Below are positions 55,271-64,000 of a DNA stretch of 64,000 bases, piece by piece. The notes beneath the pieces are model-generated. The model worked only from the letters and a program-made list of their open reading frames with translations. It ran no database searches and was not told where the DNA came from. The DNA is from Arabidopsis thaliana (taxonomy: Eukaryota; Streptophyta; Magnoliopsida; Brassicales; Brassicaceae): positions 18,727,835-18,791,834 of the forward strand of contig NC_003076.8 of assembly GCF_000001735.4 (NCBI RefSeq), given 5' to 3'. Position 1 is the first letter of the stretch, and every line of letters begins with the position of its first letter. The translations under genes and the position numbers were made by a program.

Positions 55271-55829
55271 CTTACGTACCAACATAACTTAAATAAGCTT
55301 ATAAGAGCGTATATGCGTTTGAGTAACAACATATATACAATTTCATAAATGTCTTAAAATGTGTAAACTCTTTTTCTATTTAATAAAAGCTTACCACGTA
55401 CGTTCAGTTACAACAACGTATTCAAATATAATTACTAAATGTATCAAAAAGTTCATCCATTCACGCTAAATGTATCTGTTAAGTTATTATAAGTCCGTCC
55501 ATCCACACGTATTTTCTGTTGAAGTGATTTTTCTCTTCAATATATGCATTAAAAATCACATATAATATATACATATATCTACTACTTTCAAAAAGAAAAT
55601 ACTTAAAACCCCCATCAATGGTAGTAGATAAAATGAAATATTTTTGTTTTATTATAATAAATTGTGTACAAGTTGAAAAATTAAGTATCGTGTGTGTGTG
55701 TTATTAACCCACCTGACACACCACATCTATAAATAGAGGGAGAACTTTGCAGAAAAATTAACAAAAGAAAGACCTAGACATAAAAGTTTCCACTCTTGTG
55801 TCTTCTTCATTCCAAGAAGAAATCAAGAA

Positions 55830-56783
55830 ATGGATCATGGAGAAATGAGCACTAAGGAAACTACCACTTTGAAGCTTATACCCGGGTACGAAAATGTGAT
55901 GGAGCTCGAGCAAAGAAGACAAGAGCTGAAGGTAAGTCTTTATTTGAATTGATTCTATATTTTTATATACTTTTTTTTGTCTACAAGTATTAAGATTATC
56001 GTTAAAAATTAGGCTGTCGAGAAGAGGATGGAAAATGTTATTGGAGAAAAAGAGATTGACGATCTAAACTTGACAGAATTAATTGAGTTCGAGAAGAAGC
56101 TTGAAGATATCCAAAGTCTACAGTTGAAGGTAAGTAGTGCTCATTTTATCACTCTTTAAATTTATTGTTTATGTTTATAAAAATCTATTTTTTAATTGAT
56201 TTGTGTAGAAGTTGGAAAAGATTCCTTGGAAAGACATGATACAGCCAGCCAAAGATCTTGTAGTTCTGAACGAATATGTCAAGTTTAAGATTGGAGAAAT
56301 GCAGGCTAGGATTTCCATGCCTCAAAACGACGAATTTGATATTAAAATGGAAGTAGGAAAAAAGGAAGATTTGAAGGTAAAATGTTGGTTAATTTTTGTT
56401 TTTTCTTTTTATATGTCTACACAACATTAATTATAACTTCTTAAAAATATAGGGTTTGAAAATGAGGATGAAAGTGTTCATTGGAGAAAAGGAGTCTGAA
56501 GACATACACTTGGAGGAATTGATTGAGTTCAGTAAAAAGCTTGAAGCTCTTCACCCAAAGGTTAGTAGTGTTTAACATTTTTTTTCTTATTATATATGTT
56601 TATTTTGGTCTGCAAATTGTTTTCTAAGTTTCCCTTTTTAATTTCGTGAAGAGCGTGATGCATTTGGACGACATGACAGAAGAAATTAAAGATATATTCA
56701 TTATGAAAGAAATTGTGAAGAAAATGATCGCGAAGAGGGATCCTAACTCGTCTAAAACGATGATCATCCAGAATTATTTTTAA
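55830..56783 (+). CDS. K-box-like coiled-coil protein without MADS domain
   Basis: Five phase-0 exons: 55830-55931, 56013-56129, 56209-56376, 56453-56560, 56652-56783, giving 208 residues. Exon 2 (KRMENVIGEKEIDDLNLTEL...EFEKKLE) and exon 4 (MRMKVFIGEKESEDIHLEEL...EFSKKLE) are clear copies of one module. Exons 3 and 5 are weaker copies of another, so an exon pair was duplicated. The module resembles the K-box dimerisation helix of MIKC MADS proteins (pattern R..GE.L..L.L.EL..LE..L). No MADS DNA-binding domain is encoded or visible upstream. It could act as a dimerisation partner or inhibitor of MADS proteins (inference), or have no such role. TATA-like sequence lies about 95 nt upstream. Confidence 0.75.
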
Positions 56784-57837
56784 TTAGAAATTAGTAACAT
56801 ATAAATTCATTATCATGGATCATATATGATCACTTTGTCGCTTGTTTCTCCCATTACATATTTACAGAATAATTTGGGATTATTTTAATATCAATGGAAG
56901 GAACTTATGTTGTTATTTTATATTTTAATCGGATTTTCTCATAATTAAAAGATATTTTTTTCTAATGGCTATTGCATAAATTTCATACTTTGGTTTTCAA
57001 AGTTTATGTGTACATCGACTACTATGTTAAATTTTGTTTTATATCAACTTATTGTAAATAAGTTATAAAAACATATGAGATGATCGCCTAAAGGTTACAA
57101 ATTATAAAACATGGTGTGTCTTTAAATGCGTCAAACATAGGATTATGCATTTTTACAAAAAAAAAATGTTTGAAATTTTTTGAGTCGTCGTTAAATTGAT
57201 CCAATGGATATAAAAAGAATAACATACAAAAGAGTTTGGTAAGAAAAAATTTAGTTGCGGTTTTCGTCAAAAAGACATAGAAAATGTAATATAGCAAAGA
57301 CTTTTGCCGAAGAACAACAACAACATGGTAATACATTATTACTGTCTTTATGAATTTCACATACTGAACAAACATCTATATATGGAAGAAAGGGTTAACA
57401 AGAACGAAGAAAAAGAGCAAATAGAAATTAGACATCCAATAATGAACTTAGTCCATTTATATTCGTTTATTGTGATAACGAAAATATTTTGTTTTTATAA
57501 AGTTAAATTCTTAATACTTCATAATCATTTAGAGCCATTAGCGAAGGTTAAGATTTTTGTTGTTGTTGCTGTTGTGATCGAATCTTGGATAACCTCTGTA
57601 ACTAATCAATGGGGGTCCAATAAACTGTATCAAAACCGGAATAAACCGAACAAAATAGATATTTTATTGTAGTAATTAAATGAAGTTACTGTACAGGCTT
57701 AAACCCTAACGGTCTAACCAACGCAATATTTAATTTTGTTATACTGACTAAACCTCGAAGTTAGTGCCTTTATACGTTCGTTTACTATTCCTTAAAGTGA
57801 TTCTTCTCATTCCCTTTCTACTCGTTCATTTCAATCC
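56784..57837. other. Spacer with a fragment of the upstream block
   Basis: Around 57280-57330 the phrase aaagacttttgccgaagaac recalls the tail of the repeated block, followed by a further similar stretch (57385-57425, agaacgaagaaaaagagcaa). This is a fourth, partial copy. The rest is AT-rich; the frame at 57304-57672 lacks family features. Confidence 0.5.
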
Positions 57838-59122
57838 ATGGTTAGGGTTCCACCTTTTAAACCCTCCAAAGAAGGTGATCCAAAGTTGGAAACTTTCAAG
57901 GATAATCTTGATTCCATAGTCAGGTTTGGGATTGGCGAAGAACTCAGAGTGAGCTCCACACCTCTTGATGCTATGGAGCATCAATCACCAGCGAAAGATT
58001 TAGAATCTGCTGTTGCTAATCAAAGTGATCTAAAGGGGAAAACTTCTAAGTATCCTCTTCTTGACCTTTCTTTTAAAGATTCTGTTGCTGGTTTTGATTC
58101 CCTCGACTTGTTTTGGAGAACTCCGAACTTTGTGGGATATATCGAGGAACCTCTTGATATTTATTTGAGAGATTCGTTCAATTACGTCGGCTCTTTCCGT
58201 CATGTTTCTGTGGCTGCTGAACCATCCGTGAAAGAGTCAGAATCGGTTGTTTCTGAGCCATTTGTATCTGATTCGTCTATTTCTTGTCACACGGAGGTGA
58301 ATATGAGAGATGATCATCAAAAACATAAGGGTGAGAAGGCCAAAAAGAAAACTCTTAATGATGAAATCGTGAGCCTATCGTCTTGTAGAAGAGCTGAAGA
58401 GAAGAAGTGTGATGATGAAGAGGACAAAGAGGGCGTTGATAAGAGTGTAGATGATAGTTTGAGTACAGAAGAAGCTACGATGTCAAAGGTCATTACTAAT
58501 ATCATCTTCACCCTTTGCTCTGATTTCACAAGTTTTGTTAAACAATATATATGAAAATCTGTTTAAATTTTGCAGGAGCTTGCTTCAGTTCCATTTGTGA
58601 ATATTGGTTCTTCGGTATTGTTAAAAGTCTTTATAATTCTATCTTATGTACTAGTTTTGCTTCTTCTGTGTTGATTTCTTAGCAAATTTATCTTCCTTGA
58701 ATCAGCAGGTGTTAGACAAAAAACAGCAGAAGAATATGGCAACAAAGAGAAGAAGTGACGAGACGAAAACGTGTAGCACAAGTAACAAGAAGAATAAAAA
58801 CGTATTGGTGTCTCCTAGAAGATTAGAAGCAGAAACATGGCTGTCTCTTCCATACCCATATCATCATTATCCAATAAAATATCAGATTATGCAGAGTTCG
58901 ATTCAGATGCAGCATTCCGGGATTGGAACAGAGCCTTTAGTTACATTTGTAGGTCAAAACCGTTTAAACCAACCCATTGGAGGTATTGTTGGTCTTAGTG
59001 AGTTTCCCCAAGTTATTCAGGAGCTTTATTCTCTTCCTAATGCACCGCCACTTCCCAACCTCAATCTCCAAATACACCCACAGCCTCATCTCGGTGGTAG
59101 AGTTCGAAAGGAGCAGCCTTGA
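57838..59122 (+). CDS. Unknown Ser/Glu-rich, partly basic protein (AT5G46310-like)
   Basis: Exons 57838-58488, 58576-58614 and 58709-59122 (or 58706-59122) give 367 or 368 residues. The N-terminal 200 residues are acidic and Ser-rich, with a charged segment (EEKKCDDEEDKEG). Exon 3 starts with a basic, putative nuclear localisation stretch (KKQQKNMATKRRSDETK, NKKNKN) and ends Pro/Leu-rich (SLPNAPPLPNLNLQIHPQPH). It has no signal peptide and no membrane helix. I recognise no domain; in particular there is no WRKYGQK heptapeptide or zinc finger. A nuclear protein is the best guess. Exon 3 has a tandem NAGNAG acceptor (AGCAG at 58704-58708) that adds or drops one Gln. Confidence 0.75.
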
Positions 59123-59489
59123 TAGCTTATTTGTTCTTGTTTTTGATACATGATTTTGAAGTTTTAAAGGCAACTACTCTCGCAAAGGTTTTTCGAAATT
59201 TTCTGATAGATTGTATATCCATGTTTAGTTGGATTAAATATCAAAGATCTCTTACAGTTAGTTTCGTTCTTAATCCAAACTACTGCAGCCTGACAGACAA
59301 ATGAGGATGCAAACAATTTTAAAGTTTATCTAACGCTAGCTGTTTTGTTTCTTCTCTCTGGTGCACCAACGACGGCGTTTTCTCAATCATAAAGAGGCTT
59401 GTTTTACTTAAGGCCAATAATGTTGATGGATCGAAAGAAGAGGGCTTTTAATAAACGAGCCCGTTTAAGCTGTAAACGATGTCAAAAAC
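59123..59489. other. Spacer before the U6 gene
   Basis: Contains the 3' UTR of the preceding gene and unremarkable AT-rich sequence up to the U6 upstream element. No gene seen. Confidence 0.5.
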
Positions 59490-59531
59490 ATCCCACATCG
59501 TTCAGTTGAAAATAGAAGCTCTGTTTATATA
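59490..59531 (+). promoter_or_regulatory. U6: U6 gene USE and TATA box
   Basis: ATCCCACATCG at 59490-59500 matches the plant snRNA upstream sequence element RTCCCACATCG exactly. TATATA at 59526-59531 lies 25 nt downstream of it and about 24-29 nt before the U6 start. Known rule: a USE-TATA distance of about 23-25 nt specifies RNA polymerase III, whereas pol II snRNA genes have about 10 nt more. The spacing seen therefore marks a pol III U6 gene. Confidence 0.95.
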
Positions 59532-59554
59532 TTGGTAGAGTCGACTAAGAGATT

Positions 59555-59574
59555 GTCCCTTCGGGGACATCTGA

Positions 59575-59606
<32 letters not shown>

Positions 59607-59656
59607 GGCCCCTGCGCAAGGATGACACGCATAAATCGAGAAATGGTCCAAATTTT
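59555..59656 (+). ncRNA. U6: U6 spliceosomal snRNA (AT5G46315, U6-29 type)
   Basis: A 102-nt sequence begins GTCCCTTCGGGGACATC and includes the invariant ATACAGAGAAGATTAGCATG block with the ACAGAGA box and AGC catalytic triad, then GATGACACGCATAAATCGAG. It ends in GGTCCAAATTTT, running into a T tract (59653-59659) that serves as the pol III terminator. Promoter elements are complete, so it is probably a functional gene. It carries T at RNA position 18 (59572), where the common Arabidopsis U6 has C as I remember it. Confidence 0.96.
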
Positions 59657-60411
59657 TTTGGATAGAATTTCCCAGCTTTTTTGCGTGTTTCAGCTCTCAT
59701 GATCCTTGGCCAATGGGTGTAGTAAATTTTCTGCACATTCATTGGATGGAAAATAATGGTTTTAGCTTTAGGGAATAAGAAAAGTGTATAGGAAGGGGAT
59801 TTTTGTACAATCACATTTGAATTAGGTCTTTGAAATGACAGGGAATGAGGACATATGATGAAGCTCTGTCCCATCCAAGAAGTTGGCCAGTGTTCTTGTC
59901 TCAGATTGTGGTTTGGCCCTCACATAAACAGCTTCATAACCTTTTGGGTGGAGGGTTAACTTGATTTTGCAGCAAAGAAGAGGCTTTTCCTTTATGTATT
60001 AGGTTGCTTGTGAATTGGCCCTTGAGGAGAAGAACGTTAATCTAAAAATCTATATCAGTTATTTTTACTCAACTATATGAAACGATATATTCGAGATTTA
60101 TGTAGTAAACACATAATCCAACCATAAACTCATGGGACATTTATATGCCAAGCTTTAATGGACATGATTGCATATATTCTAAATTATTTAAACAAAACTT
60201 ATTTTATTATTAAAAGATGACTGAAAAGATGAATGACATAACTTCCTTCACCTCGAATAACCAAAATTGTTTGATAATTTTTTTAAGGAAAAAAAGAGCG
60301 ACAATAGATAAGGGATTATATCTTTTTATTTGAATAGTTCCGAATAATTTAGGCCAAAACTTATTTGTTTTTCTGTAGGGAAGATAACTCCACCCTCTTC
60401 TTCGAGAGACA
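59657..60411. other. Spacer after U6
   Basis: The U6 T-tract terminator is at 59653-59659. The rest, to the stop codon of the next minus-strand gene, includes that gene's 3' UTR. No other feature supported. Confidence 0.5.
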
Positions 60412-61054
60412 CTATAGAGACAACGAAGCCTCCAGCTCTACACGTTTCTTCTTTAAATCATCTTGGAGATTTTCGAGTTTTTTCTGAAAAACAACCAAGT
60501 CCTCCAACTTTAGATCTGAAATCTCCTTCCTATTGTACTTTTTGATGTTCTGTTCTTGCCCCTTCCTCAAAACCTGGAATTTACAAAATAATAATAATGT
60601 TTGGTAGACATAAAACACAACAAAAATAATATATAAAGGCACTAAATAATAATGTCATACAATAAATAAAACTCTAAATTGGATAATGTGATAAATTTGG
60701 GTTCAAGATCCAATCCTAGTCCTAGGGGTTGGTTAAAATTTGTTGGTTCAATTGTATTTTAAATCGGGATTCTTTCAAGGTTGTAAACATTCTCTATATA
60801 ATAAAATGTAGTTTTAACATAAAGTAACTTATAAAGAATGTTAAATTTGAGACACATACCTTCTCATACGCTTTGATTTGTTCCAATTCTGCCATGAGAC
60901 TATCAAGTTTGGCTTGATTCTTGAGAATCCTAGTTTGCCTTGTTGAAGATCTTACTCTCCTAGCACTAACATCTGTGGAGGGGTTGATCAAGACACCAGC
61001 ATCGATACTACATAGCCTCGCAAGTGTATCAGTCTTCCTGAAATGCCTAACCAT
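60412..61054 (-). CDS. Small K-box-like protein without MADS domain (AT5G46320-like)
   Basis: Exons 60860-61054 and 60412-60573 join in phase 0 to 118 residues. The basic N-terminus (MVRHFRKTDTLARLCS..., STRQTRILKNQAK) is not a MADS domain. Exon 2 encodes one coiled-coil module (KEISDLKLEDLVVFQKKLENLQ) with the same spacing as the modules of the gene at 55830 (KEIDDLNLTELIEFEKKLEDIQ). The two genes thus share a K-box-like exon but are on opposite strands. I recall this locus being labelled MADS-box related, which would rest on the K-like part only. Function is unknown; a dominant-negative or dimerisation role is inference. Confidence 0.7.
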
Positions 61055-62063
61055 TTTTTTGTTAGAGAGATTTTTGTTGTTTTTGTTGTTATGGTTAGTA
61101 CTTTTACTCCGTTTTATAGATGGATCGGGTTAAATTTGTTCAATACATAATGAAATGTCTATCTATGTTGGTAATTTCTTTCCACTAAAATATTTGAATT
61201 TCTTTTTACATGTATTTATTTTCAACTATTACCATTAATTTCTTTATTAGAAAAGTCATATTCAACATGTTTTATCAAAACTTTCTGTCAAAAGATGATA
61301 TTAGAACTAAATTCGGACAATATTTTAGATAATTCCTCGTTTGCGACGTAATACATGATGTCAAAACTATGTTACATTTAGTAGTACTTATCTTGAATTA
61401 AATAAAATTAAGAAAAAAATATGAATGGGGTGTTACTATGGCATATATCTATTACCTCTGGATTTCATTCTATATACAAAAATATTATTTTAAAATGATA
61501 ATTTACACGCGCCAAATATGCGTACCAGCCACGAGGCAAAAATTACTATATAACTTTTTTTGAAAATAAAAACTAATTTTTTGTTTTTTCAAAATAAGAT
61601 ACAAATTATACGTAATTCCTTAGTAAAGCCTGAAAAACATCAAACTTTATTTTGGCTAAAGGACATCATAAAACCTACTATGTAATTGTCATTAACGTTT
61701 GTTTAACTAACCAAAATAAATTACTGAATCTTGAACTATAAATTCGAATATAGAGAAAATATGAAATTTTGTAAGTGTTATTAGACATCCAAATTTTAAA
61801 ACCGCGTAAACTACACTACAATTTAAAATCGGAGTATGTAACCTACATAGAGCCTAACCACCTCCTAAGCCGTATTTAATAACATTGTTATATTATGTAA
61901 AGATATGATATATATCGTTAAGTAATATTATGTAGTGAAAATCCGTCACAAATCATAATAACTTGTAGTGATCAAACTTCTTGTATATAATCTACTTTGT
62001 TCTCGCGAGCACCTTAATCAATCATCCCATTTAAAAAATTTCTTTTTGCTATTAACATCTTAA

Positions 62064-62200
62064 ATGTTAAATCTATCATTGAGCAATGTAACAGTTCTGT
62101 GTGAAGAAACAAGGAATCACTTACTTCTACATTGTCTCTTTACAAAGGAAATTTGGCACATGATAATGCTTCGGTTTGGGCAATCTCCTTATATCTTTGC
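62064..62200 (+). pseudogene. Relic of a LINE (non-LTR retrotransposon) zf-RVT region
   Basis: The plus-strand frame includes CEETRNHLLLHCLFTKEIW (about 62100-62156). This closely follows the zinc-binding region near the C-terminus of plant LINE reverse transcriptases, pattern C.ET..HL...C.....IW. No reverse transcriptase domain, poly-A tail or target duplication is visible nearby, and the frame soon turns to AT-driven sequence. It is a short, dead fragment. Confidence 0.6.
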
Positions 62201-62207
62201 AGACTTG

Positions 62208-62336
62208 TCTATTACCATAGGTAATCATATAAAAGTTATTATATATGAACAATGTTCCTATGGTAATAGAAATTCACATTTTATTAAAAAAACTGATACG
62301 AATAATTCAAAGAAATAAAATAACTTTTATATGATT
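62208..62336. repeat. Nested perfect inverted repeats
   Basis: TCTATTACCATAGG (62208-62221) is perfectly complementary to CCTATGGTAATAGA (62257-62270). The adjacent AATCATATAAAAGTTATT (62223-62240) is perfectly complementary to AATAACTTTTATATGATT (62319-62336). The two pairs overlap, so alternative hairpins are possible. This looks like the debris of a foldback or a templated rearrangement next to the LINE relic. Confidence 0.85.
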
Positions 62337-62473
62337 GTCCATAAGATATAGTCAAAACGCAAAAGACTTTGCTCTAAGAAATATTAAAAAGAAAAACAAC
62401 AAGACGAGGATTATTTCTTTTCAATAATTAAAACATTAGTATAAATACAATCACATGCTTAATGTAATAATGT

Positions 62474-62553
<80 letters not shown>
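62474..62553 (+). tRNA. tRNA-Leu (anticodon UAG)
   Basis: An 80-nt gene without intron or encoded CCA. Acceptor stem GACAGTT (62474-62480) pairs with AGCTGTC (62546-62552), with discriminator A at 62553. A box TGGCCGAGTGG and B box GGTTCAAATCC are present. Anticodon stem CCAGA/TCTGG encloses loop TTTAGGC, hence anticodon UAG reading CUA/CUG leucine codons. The long variable arm (GGTCCGAAAGGGCG) is as expected for class II tRNA-Leu. A T-rich run downstream (from about 62560) can terminate pol III. Confidence 0.97.
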
Positions 62554-62554
<1 letters not shown>

Positions 62555-63967
62555 TTTGTTTTTTTCTTTGACTCCTTTGTTCATCTTTATTTTAAAATCA
62601 ATATAAACCCTTTTCGGACATTCTAAATATTTTGACCCAACCTAATGATATTCATTATTTGTCTAACGGGTCAACTTTCAAGTCTTCAAGTAAACATGAT
62701 ATGGAATTATATGGGTCAACTCCAAGTAAGAACAGTGCATGCATCTTGAAGACAAAATTGATTTTTTTTTTTGTTTTTAATTAATGGAAATTTTGAAATA
62801 CTAATGGGTCAAGATGAGGTTGTCCAAATCAACTGATATCATATATGACCAGATTCCTCAATAGTCATTAGTCAATACAAAATCCATAATCTTTTTTAAA
62901 AATATAATCTTTTTATTTTAAATCGCCTATTTTTTTCCATTCATTTGTCCAATGTGAAAAGCCATAAATCATATATTAAGAAGTTGTGAATTGTGATCAT
63001 AGGAGTAATATTTCTATCTGAACAAAAATTGAATTTTGTTTTGCTTTTTGTTGAAAGATAAATAAAATGTTTGGCAGATTGTTTGTACAGAACACAACTT
63101 GTTGATAAAACAAATTCCATCAAGACAGCTAATGAGCTTTTGATAGTCAGAGCTTTGAAGACGTGTTAATGAATTAAACTGATTAGACCTAAAACCAAAT
63201 ATTTAGAAAGAAAAAAATATGATAATTGTTATGTTATTTAATCAATAGTCAAATACTATGTTGAGTACCAATCATTTCAGTTTCAACGATTGCTACTCTT
63301 TTGACCAATAACAAAAAGGTTTTTATTTTTCATTTCTCAAACTCCATTTTTGTTTGTTTTTAGCATAAAAACAGCTAGAATGTGAGTTTCATATGTATTA
63401 TATACTATAAGAAATCATATAAATTAACGACTAGAACATATTGTTTTCATTCTAGTGGTATATCTGAGTTTGACTAGAACGTTTGGAGGCAGATTAAAGT
63501 GATTTCGCCTTGTCAAAACTACTTTGTATATGTTATCAATCAATCGCTCAAAACTAAATCGGAAAAAAACTACATAAATAAGATATGGAAAATGATACTA
63601 ACACAAACTAGTAAGTAAGTAGTCACTACATATTCTGGTCCCATGAATATGGCTTACATAGTACATACATTGTGAGATTAAATGAATATGATATATAATA
63701 CAAGCATATAAGCATGTGCATGACTATGAAGTGGGAATACATTTAGTGCCTTTATATGCAACTTGACAGAATTACCAATTATGTGAATAGTGAAACTTAT
63801 ATTGCGTCTTGGCCTTTTCACATCCGTGACATGATCCCTCAAATCTATATCTTCTTGCGGCATATGCTTATATATAAACATATGACTTCGTCTATAGATT
63901 TATATCCAGATAATTAATTCTCTCATAATATCTTCTCCACAATTTCAACTCTTCTAAAGTCTAAACC
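62554..63967 (+). promoter_or_regulatory. FLS2: FLS2 upstream region
   Basis: No gene is seen between the tRNA and the FLS2 ATG. A TATA-like TATATATAA at 63869-63877 lies about 90 nt before the ATG. W-box cores (TTGAC) occur at 63301-63305, 63470-63474 and 63764-63768 on the plus strand and at 63249-63253 on the minus strand. W-boxes are WRKY-binding sites common in immune-receptor promoters, and FLS2 is known to be inducible; the activity of these sites is inference. The 67-codon minus-strand frame at 63678-63881 overlaps the TATA box and is not supported as a gene. Confidence 0.5.
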
Positions 63968-64000
63968 ATGAAGTTACTCTCAAAGACCTTTTTGATATTA
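63968..64000 (+). CDS. FLS2: FLS2 flagellin receptor kinase, first 11 codons only (AT5G46330)
   Basis: The window ends 33 nt into an open frame coding MKLLSKTFLIL, the start of the FLS2 signal peptide as I remember it. The gene order fits (KAT1, LARP6A, two TNLs, MCM3, KAS1, U6, then FLS2). FLS2 is an LRR receptor kinase at the plasma membrane that binds the bacterial flagellin epitope flg22 with BAK1 as co-receptor and triggers pattern immunity. The rest of the gene is outside the window, so nothing can be said about its integrity. Confidence 0.9.
   Translation, partial: MKLLSKTFLIL

Larger units (their letters stand above)
53912..55829. other. Spacer containing upstream block copies 2 and 3
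   Basis: Holds block copy 2 (about 54560-54960) and copy 3 (about 55010-55270). No intact gene follows copy 2, so a gene between copies 2 and 3 may have been lost. From 55650 on is the promoter of the next gene, with a TATA-like ctataaataga at about 55726-55737. Confidence 0.65.
61055..62473. other. Spacer with LINE relic and foldback
   Basis: AT-rich DNA. The only recognisable content is the retrotransposon remnant near 62064-62200 and the nested inverted repeats at 62208-62336. Confidence 0.5.

Noticed and set aside
57304-57672. 122-codon plus-strand frame
   Set aside because: It covers a degenerate copy of the repeated upstream block and low-complexity DNA; no family features.
57838-59122. 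WRKY transcription factor
   Set aside because: No WRKYGQK-type heptapeptide and no C2H2/C2HC zinc finger in any of the three exons.

Overview
The window is nuclear DNA of a flowering plant and almost certainly Arabidopsis thaliana chromosome 5, roughly AT5G46200 to the first codons of AT5G46330 (FLS2). The evidence is AT-rich intergenic DNA, many short GT-AG introns, and reconstructed proteins of the lengths I remember for CUL4 (792 aa), KAT1 (677 aa), LARP6A (422 aa), MCM3 (776 aa) and KAS1 (473 aa), lying in the chromosome 5 order. Locus numbers are from memory. The exon joins were worked out by hand; in every multi-exon gene the exon phases add up to an open reading frame.

Layout. 0-2.4 kb: a secreted neprosin/DUF239 protein (minus). 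3.7-8.8 kb: CUL4, 17 coding exons (minus). 9.8-10.1 kb: a Harbinger-type MITE. 11.0-14.1 kb: DUF616 protein TOD1 (plus). 14.8-15.2 kb: a DUF538 protein (minus). 15.8-18.7 kb: the K+ channel KAT1 (minus). 18.7-27.6 kb: about 8.8 kb with no supportable gene. 27.6-30.2 kb: LARP6A (plus), with a GC-AG first intron. 31.3-41.0 kb: two tandem TIR-NB-LRR genes (minus), duplicated together with flanking DNA. 42.1-45.8 kb: MCM3 (minus), with E2F-type sites upstream. 46.6-48.8 kb: plastid KAS I (minus). 48.8-53.5 kb: mostly non-coding, with a SINE-like fragment and one small membrane protein gene. 53.5-61.1 kb: three small genes, two of them rich in K-box-like coiled coils without a MADS domain, with repeated upstream blocks, plus an unknown basic/Ser-rich protein gene and a U6 snRNA gene. 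62.0-62.3 kb: a LINE relic and foldback sequence. 62.5 kb: tRNA-Leu(UAG). 63.97 kb: start of FLS2, cut by the window edge.

The genes are independent transcription units, not an operon. Housekeeping genes (CUL4, MCM3, KAS1, LARP6A, U6, tRNA) are interleaved with fast-evolving ones (the TNL pair and the K-box-like cluster). The most unusual parts are the K-box-like cluster with its reiterated upstream block, and the extra 3' exon of the first TNL, which seems to come from a local duplication of the gene's own 3' end and is read partly in a new frame.
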